64,000 nucleotides of DNA from CAVQXR01 sp963717955 (GTDB taxonomy: Bacteria > Actinomycetota > Thermoleophilia > Gaiellales > Gaiellaceae), in contig CAVQXR010000001.1 in assembly GCA_963717955.1 (NCBI GenBank), positions 682,001 to 746,000 on the forward strand. The letters are read 5' to 3'. The first letter of the stretch is position 1. Every line of letters begins with the position of its first letter. Below, piece after piece: positions 51,616-59,213 of the stretch. A model generated the notes under the pieces. That model searched no databases. It was given only the letters and a program-made list of their open reading frames with translations, and had not been told where the DNA came from. The position numbers were made by a program, and so were the translations under genes.

Positions 51616-53148
51616 TCAGGCGCCGCGAAGGGCCGTGGTGACGAGATCCGCCGCGCGCTCGCCGATCATCACGGTCGGCGCGTGGGTGTTGCCCGATGTG
51701 ACGAGCGGCATGACCGAGGCATCGGCGACACGGAGGCCGTCGACGCCGTAGACACGGAGCTCGGGATCGACGACGGCGAGCTCGTCGATGCCCATCTTGC
51801 ACGTTCCGACCTGGTGGTGATAGGTGATCGCCGTGGCGCGAACGTAGTCGCGCAGCTGCTCGCGGCTCTGCACCGCAGGACCGGGATACAGCTCTCGCTC
51901 CCTCCACTCGGCGAGCGCCGCCTGCTGCCCGATCTTCCGGCAGAGCTCGAGCGCGATGACGAGCGCGTCCACGTCAGCCTCGCAGGTCAGGCAGCCCGGG
52001 TCGATGAGCGCCGCATCCCCGGGGTCGGTCGATGCGAGCGTGAGCGAGCCCCGGCTCGCGGGGCGGATCATCCCTGCCATGAGCGTGAAACCGTCCGGCG
52101 GCCCCGACATGTCCTCGATGTACATGGGGAGGTGGAAGAAGAGCGGCTGGATGTCGGGGGCCACGAGGCCCGGCTGGCTTCTTCCGAACAGGTGACCGTG
52201 GAGCGGTTGGAGACCAGCCACCGGGGGCGGTACGGCCCGCGCGGCGGCGAAGATCATCGGGCTGAGCAGGTGATCGTGGAGGTTCTGCCCGACACCCGGC
52301 AGGTCGACCCGCACGTCGATCCCGAGCCGGCCGAGCTCGGAGCCGTTTCCGATCCCAGAGAGCAGCAACAGCTTCGGCGACTCGATCGTCCCGGCGCAGA
52401 CGACCACCTCGTGGCCCGCCCGGGCGGTCGCGACGGCTCCGTCGTGAACCAGTTCGACGCCGACACAGCGAGAGCCCTCGAAGAGGAGGCGGCGCGCCGA
52501 CGCGCCGGTCAGCAGCGTGAGCCCGGGCGCTCCGAGCACCGGCTCGAGGAAGGCGGCCGCGGTTCCGGCCCGCCGTCCGTCCCTGATCGTGAGCTGGGTG
52601 AACGCGACCCCGTCCGGCTGCTCGCCGTTCGTATCGTCGTTGAACGGGATTCCGGCCTCCTGCGCCGCCGCCACCGCGGCGCCGATGACGGGGTGGGGCT
52701 CGTAGCGCGTGATCACGCGCATTGGCCCGCCCGCGCCGTGGTAGGCGGACTCGCCCCGGTCGAAGTCTTCCGACCGCTTGAAGACGGGAAGCACATCCTC
52801 GTGGGCCCAGCCGGGATTGCCGAGGGAGGCCCAGGTGTCGTAGTCGCTCCGGTGCCCGCGGACGTAGATCATCCCGTTCAGGGCACTCGATCCCCCGACG
52901 ACCTTGCCGCGCGGCCAGTGCAGCCGCCGTCCGGCGCAGGCGGGTTGGGGGACGGTGCGGTAGCCCCAGTCGTGCTCGGAGTCCCACAGCTCGAAGAGCC
53001 GCGAGGGCTCGTGGATCGCAGGGTCGTTGCCGTCGCCGCCGGCCTCGATGACGAGGACCGTCACGCCGGCGTCGACGAGCCGGCGGGCGACGACGGCCCC
53101 GGCCGAGCCCGACCCGACGACGATCACATCGGCTTCGAAGGTGGTCAT
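51616..53148 (-). CDS. GMC-family FAD oxidoreductase (choline-dehydrogenase-like)
   Basis: 510-residue flavoprotein. VIVVGSGSAGAVVARRLVDA, LHWPRGKVVGGSSALNGMIY, YVRGHRSDYDTWASLGNPGW, VVVCAGTIESPKLLLLSGIG and LPGVGQNLHDHLLSPMIFAA. Active-site His in TAITYHHQVGTCKMG and Asn/His in VTSGNTHAPTVMIGERAADL. GMC enzymes oxidise primary alcohols to aldehydes. Placed between the SnoaL-like and StyA-like genes (ATGA overlap upstream, 13 bases downstream), it may oxidise a 2-arylethanol toward the arylacetate. Substrate not determinable from motifs. Confidence 0.88.
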   Translation of the reverse strand: MTTFEADVIVVGSGSAGAVVARRLVDAGVTVLVIEAGGDGNDPAIHEPSRLFELWDSEHDWGYRTVPQPACAGRRLHWPRGKVVGGSSALNGMIYVRGHRSDYDTWASLGNPGWAHEDVLPVFKRSEDFDRGESAYHGAGGPMRVITRYEPHPVIGAAVAAAQEAGIPFNDDTNGEQPDGVAFTQLTIRDGRRAGTAAAFLEPVLGAPGLTLLTGASARRLLFEGSRCVGVELVHDGAVATARAGHEVVVCAGTIESPKLLLLSGIGNGSELGRLGIDVRVDLPGVGQNLHDHLLSPMIFAAARAVPPPVAGLQPLHGHLFGRSQPGLVAPDIQPLFFHLPMYIEDMSGPPDGFTLMAGMIRPASRGSLTLASTDPGDAALIDPGCLTCEADVDALVIALELCRKIGQQAALAEWRERELYPGPAVQSREQLRDYVRATAITYHHQVGTCKMGIDELAVVDPELRVYGVDGLRVADASVMPLVTSGNTHAPTVMIGERAADLVTTALRGA

Positions 53149-53537
53149 GCTCCGCCCGTCGCCTCGGCGACGCGCAGCGTGTCGGTGAACTGCTCGAAGG
53201 CCACGACCTTGCCGTCCCGAACGCGCCACACGTGCACGACGCGTGCCTCCATCGGCCTGACTGTGGCCCGGTACGTCCCGGAGTACGTTCCGACGCCGAC
53301 GAGCACGTCGCCGCCGTCGACGATCTCGTCGACGTCGAGCCTGAAGCCGTCCCAGTCCGAGCCGAGGCGCGCGAAGACGCCCGCGCGCACCTCGTCGGGG
53401 CCGCGGTAGGTCCCCCGGTAGGGGAAGCCGTCCATCTCCTTCCAGGCGCAGTCGGGCGCCAGCAGGTCGAGCGCCCCCTCGAGATCGCCGCCGGCGACGG
53501 AGTCGTAGAAGCCTCGGACGATCGACACGTTCGACAT
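53145..53537 (-). CDS. SnoaL/NTF2-like protein, possible isomerase or epoxide hydrolase
   Basis: 130 residues: VRGFYDSVAGGDLEGALDLL, APDCAWKEMDGFPYRGTYRG, VDEIVDGGDVLVGVGTYSGT, ARVVHVWRVRDGKVVAFEQF. The fold is shared by ketosteroid isomerase and limonene-epoxide hydrolase, so in an operon with a StyA-like epoxidase a role on an aryl epoxide is conceivable. Asp/His residues suitable for catalysis exist (DCAW, DEIVDGGD, VVHVW) but no family-specific signature decides. ATG 53537, 16 bases after hpaB. Confidence 0.8.
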   Translation of the reverse strand: MSNVSIVRGFYDSVAGGDLEGALDLLAPDCAWKEMDGFPYRGTYRGPDEVRAGVFARLGSDWDGFRLDVDEIVDGGDVLVGVGTYSGTYRATVRPMEARVVHVWRVRDGKVVAFEQFTDTLRVAEATGGA

Positions 53538-53553
53538 TCGCTCCCTCCCGTGC

Positions 53554-55047
53554 TCAGGCGTGTGCCGTCTCCCCGACCGGCGTCGAGCGCTCGGGCTCGT
53601 CGCGGTGCAGGAGCTCCCGCACGCGCTCCTTGTAGGGCTCTCGGTCGTAGCCGGCGACGAGCGCCCCGGCCATGCGCACCGGATCGCCGAAGAAGAAGTA
53701 CTCGTAGAGGGCCTGGCGGCCGGCGAAGGCCGACAGGCAGGTGTCCCAGGCGAGCCGGAACAGGCGCACGCGGTCGGTCCCGTCCAGGGCCGCGCTCTGC
53801 AGGTAGCGCTCCACGTCGTCGCGCGCCGGGCCGAAGGCGTCGGCCTCGGTGGGCAGCGCCATCAAGCCGCTCGCGCCGAGCTGGCGCAGGATCTCCGGGA
53901 ATCGCTGGGAGAAGCGCGGGTACCAGTTCCGGCATGCGTTCAGTGGGGCCCAGTCCGGCGCGTAGATGCCCCACGGGTTCTCGGCGGCGTCCGCCTCGGA
54001 CGCCCGCAGGAGCGCCTTCACGATCTCGACGGCGATGATCACCTCGGCGGTCTTCTCCTGGACGTGCTGGAAGCCCTCGATGCCGATCGACTCGGTGAGG
54101 AGCGAGACGAGCCCGAGCATGAACTCCGTCTTCGCGGTCGTCCTCGTCACGACCTGATGGGTCATGTGCGCTGCGGCGGACGTCTCCGTGTAGAGGCCGT
54201 TGCACAGCTCGGCATTGCGCAGGATGAAGCAGCGCTCGTAGGGGACGAGCACGTCGTCGAAGACGACGACCGCGTCGATCTCCTCGAACCGCGAGGCGAG
54301 CGGGTGGTCGAAATGGCTTCGGCCGATGTCGAAGCTCTCGCGGCACAGGAAGCGCAACCCCGGGGCATCGCAGGGGACGGCGACGGCGTACATGTACGGG
54401 GCGTCGTCGGCGCCGCCTCGCACGACAGTCGAGGGGAAGACGACCAGCTCGTCGGCGATCGGCCCGATCGTCGCGAGCATCCGAGCGCCGCGCAGCACGA
54501 CGCCCGAGTCGGTCTCGTGGACGATCCGCGCTGCCAGGAACGGATCGGCCTGCTCGGAGACGGGCTTCGCGCGGTTGGCCTGGGGCGCGATGAGCGTGTG
54601 CGTCAGGAGAAGGTCGTTCTCGCGCACGTGCTCGTAGTAGGCGCGGATGTTGTCGCCGAAGCGCGGATCCGCCTGCGCGAACCAGTCGGCCGCGCCTGCC
54701 ATCGCCATGATCGAGGCGTTCAGGTAGTCGCCGGTGCGGCCGAGCATCCCGTTCGACCACCGCGCCCAGACCTGCATCATGTGCCGGCGCCGGACGATGT
54801 CCTCGGCGCTCCGCGGTTGCAGGAACGACATCCCGACACGGTCTCCGGTCGTCGGCGACTCGTACGTCATCACGTCATGCAGGCCCGGGTCGTGCTGTAG
54901 GTCGTAGAGCGCGGCATAAGACCGGATCACGTTCCGGAACGCGGGGATCTCGGTCACGCGCCCGGTCGTGCGCTCGCCGTGGATCTCGACCGTGATCGCC
55001 TTCGACCCGATCGCGTCGACGTACTCCTGCCCTGTGCGTGCCGGCAT
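53554..55047 (-). CDS. hpaB: 4-Hydroxyphenylacetate 3-monooxygenase, oxygenase component
   Basis: 497-residue FADH2-dependent aromatic hydroxylase of the HpaB/PheA family. ARTGQEYVDAIGSKAITVEI, TYESPTTGDRVGMSFLQPRS, MLGRTGDYLNASIMAMAGAA, YEHVRENDLLLTHTLIAPQA, GARMLATIGPIADELVVFPS, FDDVLVPYERCFILRNAELC and FFFGDPVRMAGALVAGYDRE are diagnostic. It adds a hydroxyl ortho to the phenol to give homoprotocatechuate. The reductase gene hpaC lies 15 bases upstream. Related enzymes act on phenol or 4-coumarate, so the precise substrate rests on hpaD/hpaE next door. Confidence 0.92.
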   Translation of the reverse strand: MPARTGQEYVDAIGSKAITVEIHGERTTGRVTEIPAFRNVIRSYAALYDLQHDPGLHDVMTYESPTTGDRVGMSFLQPRSAEDIVRRRHMMQVWARWSNGMLGRTGDYLNASIMAMAGAADWFAQADPRFGDNIRAYYEHVRENDLLLTHTLIAPQANRAKPVSEQADPFLAARIVHETDSGVVLRGARMLATIGPIADELVVFPSTVVRGGADDAPYMYAVAVPCDAPGLRFLCRESFDIGRSHFDHPLASRFEEIDAVVVFDDVLVPYERCFILRNAELCNGLYTETSAAAHMTHQVVTRTTAKTEFMLGLVSLLTESIGIEGFQHVQEKTAEVIIAVEIVKALLRASEADAAENPWGIYAPDWAPLNACRNWYPRFSQRFPEILRQLGASGLMALPTEADAFGPARDDVERYLQSAALDGTDRVRLFRLAWDTCLSAFAGRQALYEYFFFGDPVRMAGALVAGYDREPYKERVRELLHRDEPERSTPVGETAHA

Positions 55048-55062
55048 GCCTACCTCCGGTGA

Positions 55063-55578
55063 CTAGAAGAGGAACTCGATTCCGAGCGAGGGTGTCTCGA
55101 GCCGAACGAAGCGGCCGCAGAAGTACCCGAGCGCCTCGCCCTCCCGGTAGCCGAAGTCGACGACCTCGCCCACGACCAGCGTGTGGTCGCCTCCGTCGTA
55201 CGACGCCCAGGGGGCGCACTGGATGATGGCGAGGGCGCTCGCCAGACGCGGCGGATCGGACGCCTCCTCCCACGCGGGCGGCCCTGCCTGTGATCTGCCG
55301 GCGAAGTGGAGGGCGACCGCCTCCTGCTCGGCTCCGAGGATGTTGACGGTAAAGGGCCGGCCAGGGAAGAGGTCGTGACTGCGGGACGTCTTCAGGATCG
55401 ACACGAGCACGAGCGGAGGCTCGAGCGAGACGGCGGTGAAGGAGTTGACCGTGATCCCTCTGGGACCGTCCGGCCCGTCGACCGAGGCGACGGCGACCCC
55501 CGTTGGGAATCTGGCCAGGCAGGATCGGAGGGCGAAGCCGTCGATCTCGCCGGGTCTCGCCACCTCGCGGCCCATCAT
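55063..55578 (-). CDS. hpaC: Flavin reductase component of the hydroxylase
   Basis: 171-residue flavin reductase. LRSCLARFPTGVAVASVDGP, RGITVNSFTAVSLEPPLVLV, FTVNILGAEQEAVALHFAGR, HTLVVGEVVDFGYREGEALG. Reduces FAD with NADH and hands FADH2 to HpaB, and possibly also to the StyA-like protein, which has no own reductase. Two adjacent ATGs (55578, 55575). The first overlaps the stop of a 35-codon ORF, and the gene ends 15 bases before hpaB. Confidence 0.9.
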   Translation of the reverse strand: MMGREVARPGEIDGFALRSCLARFPTGVAVASVDGPDGPRGITVNSFTAVSLEPPLVLVSILKTSRSHDLFPGRPFTVNILGAEQEAVALHFAGRSQAGPPAWEEASDPPRLASALAIIQCAPWASYDGGDHTLVVGEVVDFGYREGEALGYFCGRFVRLETPSLGIEFLF

Positions 55579-55682
55579 CGGGCCGCCTCGGCGACGGCGA
55601 GCGGGCGGGGCCGTGCGAGCGTAGGCGCCGCGGCCACCTCGGGCGTCTCGCGCACGAACGCCACACCCATACCTGCCGTCAC
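55575..55682 (-). CDS. Micro-ORF of 35 codons bridging hpaD and hpaC
   Basis: A GTG at 55682 overlaps the hpaD stop (GTGA). The frame reads VTAGMGVAFVRETPEVAAAP then TLARPRPLAVAEAAR and stops at 55577-55575, overlapping the hpaC start (ATGA). The 4-base overlaps on both sides match the coupling style of neighbouring genes, which suggests it is translated. I do not recognise the peptide. It is Ala/Pro/Arg-rich with no transmembrane segment. It could be a coupling leader, a remnant of a deleted gene (for example the absent hpaF), or chance. Confidence 0.45.
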   Translation of the reverse strand: MTAGMGVAFVRETPEVAAAPTLARPRPLAVAEAAR

Positions 55683-56677
55683 TCCGCCGCCGCCAGCCGC
55701 TCGTCGAGCACCGGATCCACGAGGTCGACCGGCCTCCCGTCGGGGCCGCGCACCAGGGAGCCCTCCTCGTACCAGCTGTCCGGGACGTGGTGGCCCCAGA
55801 ACGTCCGCCGCCGCGCGTCGGAGGTGCTCCAGCGGATCGCCTCGTGGTCCGGATCGCCCGTGTAGTAGTCACCGGTGTAGAGCTCGATGCGATGGCCGTC
55901 AGGGTCCCGCAGATAGACGAAGAAGGCGTTGGAGACGCCGTGCCGTCCGGGCCCACGCTCGATCGCGGCCTCCCGGTGAGCGCCGGCGAGGATGTCGCAG
56001 AGACCGGTGATCGCGGCGGTCTCGGCGGTCGTGAACGCGAAGTGGTGCATGCGCGGGCCGCGTCCCGTGGTCAGCGCGACGTCGTGCACGGTCGGCTTCC
56101 GGTAGAGCCAGGCGGCCACGAGCCGCTCGTCTCGGTCGGTCGCGATGTACTCCGAGCAGCGGAAGCCGAGCCCACGGTAGTAGTCGTAGGCGGGCACGAC
56201 GTCCGGGACGTAGAAGTTGACGTGATCGGCTCGGGTGATCCGCGCACCGCGGTAGCGGTCGAACCGCTGGAGCAGGCACTCCGCGTGCTCCATCTCGTGG
56301 AAGAACTCGAGCGGGAAGCCGAGCGGATCCTGGACCCGGACGGCGGGGCCCTGTCCGAGCTCGACGCGCTCGACCGTCCGGGCCGGGCACCCCATCGCCT
56401 CGTAGGCGGCGGCGATCGCGGTGAGGTCGTCCGGGCTCGCCACCCGGAAACCGACGTGATCGACCATCGGCTCGTCACCCCGGCGGAGGACGATGCTGTG
56501 GTGCAGCCGCTCCTCGACGCCGCGCAGATACAGTGCGTCGTCGGTCCGGGCGGTGAGGACGAGGCCGAGCAGGTCGACGTAGAACTCGTGCGCCGCGTCG
56601 AGGTCTCCGACGACGAGCTCGACGTGCGCGACCCGGACGATGTCGAACGGCGGCCGTTGCCAGGTCGTGTCGATCAT
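55679..56677 (-). CDS. hpaD: Homoprotocatechuate 2,3-dioxygenase (extradiol, VOC type)
   Basis: 332-residue two-domain extradiol dioxygenase of the Arthrobacter/Brevibacterium HPCD type. The N-terminal domain is VAHVELVVGDLDAAHEFYVD. Metal ligands in the C-terminal domain: His152 (ADHVNFYVPDV), His211 or 212 (PRMHHFAFTT) and Glu265 (HRIELYTGDY), close to His155/His214/Glu267 of the Brevibacterium enzyme. LVDPVLDERLAAAE is the C-terminal lid. It cleaves homoprotocatechuate to 5-carboxymethyl-2-hydroxymuconate semialdehyde using Fe(II) or Mn(II). ATG overlaps the hpaE stop. Confidence 0.92.
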   Translation of the reverse strand: MIDTTWQRPPFDIVRVAHVELVVGDLDAAHEFYVDLLGLVLTARTDDALYLRGVEERLHHSIVLRRGDEPMVDHVGFRVASPDDLTAIAAAYEAMGCPARTVERVELGQGPAVRVQDPLGFPLEFFHEMEHAECLLQRFDRYRGARITRADHVNFYVPDVVPAYDYYRGLGFRCSEYIATDRDERLVAAWLYRKPTVHDVALTTGRGPRMHHFAFTTAETAAITGLCDILAGAHREAAIERGPGRHGVSNAFFVYLRDPDGHRIELYTGDYYTGDPDHEAIRWSTSDARRRTFWGHHVPDSWYEEGSLVRGPDGRPVDLVDPVLDERLAAAE

Positions 56678-58212
56678 CGGGCCCCGTCCCGGGGCACACT
56701 CGTGCCGAGTCGCGGGATGGGGTGGGACCCGATCCCCACGTGGACGGTCTCGAGCTCGCAGTAGAACTCGAAGCTGAAGTGGCCGCCCTCGCGGCCGATG
56801 CCGCTGCGCTTCATGCCGCCGAACGGCGTACGCAGGTCCCGGACGTTGTGGGAGTTGACCCAGATCATCCCGCTGTCGATCGCCTGGGCGACACGGTGTC
56901 CCCGCGTCAGGTCCCCCGTCCACACGTAGCCCGCGAGGCCGTACTCGGTCGCGTTCGCGAGCCGGATCGCCTCGGCCTCGTCGCGGAACGGCGTCGCGAC
57001 GAGGACCGGCCCGAAGATCTCCTCCCGGAACACGCGCATCTGCGGCGTCACGTCGGCGAACACCGTCGCCTCGAGGAAGTTGCCCTCGGGAAGCTCGGGC
57101 GGCCGCCGGCCGCCGGCGAGGAGGCGGGCCCCCTGCTCGCGCGCCGAGTCGAGATAGCCGGTCACCCGCTCGTGGTGCTCGGCGCGGATGAGCGGTCCGA
57201 GCTCGGTTCCCTCGTCGAACGGGTCGCCGACGCGGATGCTCCGCGCGCGTGCGGCGACCGCCTGGACGAGGTCCTCGTAGATCGTTTGCTCGGCCAGCAG
57301 CCGGGATCCCGCCGTGCAGCGCTGGCCGTTCATCGTGAAGATCTGCGCGACCACGGCGTCGACGGCGCGTTCGAGGTCGGCGTCGGCGAAAACGACGACG
57401 GGCGACTTCCCGCCGAGCTCGAAGGAGTAGCGCTTCAACGTCGGCGCCCCGGCGGCCATGATCGCGGAGCCGGTCGACGTCTCCCCGGTGAACGAGATGA
57501 GATCGATGCCCGGGTGGGCCGAGAGGGGCGCCCCGCAGGTCTCGCCGAAGCCGTGCACGAGGTTGAAGACGCCGTCCGGAAGCTCCGCGTCGGACATGAT
57601 CGCAGCGAGTCGCGTCGCGGTCAGCGGCGACCACTCGGCGGGCTTCAGCACGCAGGTGTTCCCGGCAGCGAGGCAGGGGGCGATCTTCCAGGTGGCGAGC
57701 ATGAGCGGTGCGTTCCAGGGCGTGATCAGCCCGGCGACGCCGACGGGCTTGTGGATCGTGTAGTTGATGAACTCGTCACCGACCCTGTACGCGTCTCCCG
57801 TGAGCTCCTCGATCGCGTCGGCGAAGAAGTCGAAGTTCTCGGCGGCTCGCGCGGCCAGGCCGCGCATCTGGGTGATCGGCATTCCGATGTCGAGGCACTC
57901 GAGCCCGATCAGATCACCGGCACCGTCGCGGATTCCCCCGGCGACGCGGCGCAGCACCGCTGCTCGCTCCTTCGCCGTCATCCGGGGCCACGGCCCCTCG
58001 TCGAACGCGGCCCGGGCGGCGCGAACCGCATCGTCGACGTCCTTCTCGAGGCCCTCGGCGACCTCGACGATCGGTCGGTTCGTCGTCGGGTCGAGCGTCT
58101 CGAAGGTCCGTCCTGCCCGTCCGTCGCGGAACTGCCCGCCGATGAAGTGCTGCTGCGGGTCGAGGCGAACGCCCTCCGCGGACACCGTCGTGCGTTCCGT
58201 CGCCTGGCTCAC
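56674..58212 (-). CDS. hpaE: 5-Carboxymethyl-2-hydroxymuconate semialdehyde dehydrogenase
   Basis: 512-residue NAD-dependent aldehyde dehydrogenase. QHFIGGQFRDGRAGRTFETL, VAGLITPWNAPLMLATWKIA, LKPAEWSPLTATRLAAIMSD, SFTGETSTGSAIMAAGAPTL, catalytic Glu in FELGGKSPVVVF, catalytic Cys in MNGQRCTAGSRLLAEQTI, end RTPFGGMKRSGIGREGGHFS. The HpaE identity follows from order with hpaD and from the ETSTGSAIM block. GTG start, 16 bases after the DapA-like gene. Confidence 0.9.
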   Translation of the reverse strand: MSQATERTTVSAEGVRLDPQQHFIGGQFRDGRAGRTFETLDPTTNRPIVEVAEGLEKDVDDAVRAARAAFDEGPWPRMTAKERAAVLRRVAGGIRDGAGDLIGLECLDIGMPITQMRGLAARAAENFDFFADAIEELTGDAYRVGDEFINYTIHKPVGVAGLITPWNAPLMLATWKIAPCLAAGNTCVLKPAEWSPLTATRLAAIMSDAELPDGVFNLVHGFGETCGAPLSAHPGIDLISFTGETSTGSAIMAAGAPTLKRYSFELGGKSPVVVFADADLERAVDAVVAQIFTMNGQRCTAGSRLLAEQTIYEDLVQAVAARARSIRVGDPFDEGTELGPLIRAEHHERVTGYLDSAREQGARLLAGGRRPPELPEGNFLEATVFADVTPQMRVFREEIFGPVLVATPFRDEAEAIRLANATEYGLAGYVWTGDLTRGHRVAQAIDSGMIWVNSHNVRDLRTPFGGMKRSGIGREGGHFSFEFYCELETVHVGIGSHPIPRLGTSVPRDGAR

Positions 58213-58228
58213 GGCCGCCCCCGTCCGC

Positions 58229-59155
58229 CTACGATGCCGCCGCCTCGGCGAGGAGCCCCACGTCCGCCAGGATGGCGACGATGCGCTCCTCGCTCGCCGG
58301 CGCCGGGTCTGCGAGGGGCGGGCGAACCGACCCGCAGGGGACGATGCCGAGGCGCTCCATGGCCCACTTCACCGGCCCCGGGTTCGTCTCGACGAACGCC
58401 ATCTCGACGAGTGGGTGGAGCTCATAGTGCAGGCGCCGCGCCTCGTCGTGGTCGCCGGCGGCGAAGGCGTCGTAGAGGGCCGCGGAAGGCCGGGGAGCGA
58501 CGTTGGCGACGCAGCTCAGATGGCCGACGCCTCCGATCGCGAGCATCGGGTAGCAGAGCAGCTCGATCCCGCAGTAGACGAGGAAGTCGCGCCCGCAGGC
58601 GCTGAGGACGTAGGAGGCGTGCTCGAAGTCGCGCGTCGTCTCCTTGATCCCGACGATGTTGTCGTGTGCGAGCCGGAGCCGCGCGACCGTCTCCGGATGG
58701 ATGTCGACCGCGGTGCGGACGGGGACGTTGTAGACGACGATCGGCAGGCCCGGGAACTCGCGCGCGATCGTCGAGTACCAGTCGAAGAGCGCCTGCTGGG
58801 TGGGCCGGCTGTAGTACGGCGTGATCACGAGCGCCGCGTCTGCGCCGAGCCGCTCGGCCGCGGCGGTGACCTCGAGCGTCTCGCCGAGGTGCGCCGATCC
58901 CGTTCCGGGGAAGAACGGGACTCGGTCGGCGACCGCCTGCGCCGCGGTCTCGAGCACCTGGAGGCGCTCGGCCACGCTCTGCGAGCTCGGCTCGCCGGTC
59001 GACCCGAGCACGGAGATCCCGTGCGAGCCGCTCTCGATCTGCCACTCGATCAGGCGGACGAGCGTGTCGGTGTCGATCGAGCCGTCACGCTGGAACGGCG
59101 TCACGACGGGCGCGATCGAACCGCGAATCTGGGATGGATCCGAGCGGAACCTCAT
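58229..59155 (-). CDS. DapA-family aldolase/lyase in the homoprotocatechuate operon
   Basis: 308-residue class I pyruvate-aldolase-type barrel. RGSIAPVVTPFQRDGSIDTD, ISVLGSTGEPSSQSVAERLQ, VITPYYSRPTQQALFDWYST, Tyr in IVVYNVPVRTAV, Schiff-base Lys in IVGIKETTRDF. DapA relatives split or form pyruvate adducts. As HpaI (2,4-dihydroxyhept-2-enedioate aldolase) is not seen, this protein may supply the pyruvate-releasing step; the family fits but the substrate residues cannot be judged here. ATG 59155 after AAGGAGG. First gene of the long operon. Confidence 0.87.
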   Translation of the reverse strand: MRFRSDPSQIRGSIAPVVTPFQRDGSIDTDTLVRLIEWQIESGSHGISVLGSTGEPSSQSVAERLQVLETAAQAVADRVPFFPGTGSAHLGETLEVTAAAERLGADAALVITPYYSRPTQQALFDWYSTIAREFPGLPIVVYNVPVRTAVDIHPETVARLRLAHDNIVGIKETTRDFEHASYVLSACGRDFLVYCGIELLCYPMLAIGGVGHLSCVANVAPRPSAALYDAFAAGDHDEARRLHYELHPLVEMAFVETNPGPVKWAMERLGIVPCGSVRPPLADPAPASEERIVAILADVGLLAEAAAS

Positions 59156-59198
59156 CTCGGTTCGGCCTCCTTCACGATCGTCCGTCGGGTCGCAGGAT

Positions 59199-59208
59199 CA
59201 TATATGAA
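59199..59208. promoter_or_regulatory. TCATATATGA palindrome upstream of the hpa operon
   Basis: A perfect 10-base palindrome inside GGATCATATATGAAAATC (59196-59213). On the minus strand it overlaps a good -10 (TATGAT), 44 bases before the ATG of the DapA-like gene. Candidate GntR operator. Confidence 0.5.
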
Positions 59209-59213
59209 AATCG

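Noticed and set aside
51974..54760. 928-codon minus-strand open frame
   Set aside because: Arg/Ala-rich shadow in another frame of the GMC, SnoaL-like and hpaB genes, all of which are recognised in their own frames.
54875..55666. Open frames on both strands over hpaC and the gap upstream
   Set aside because: Shadows of hpaB/hpaC; only the 35-codon frame with overlaps at both ends was kept as a candidate.
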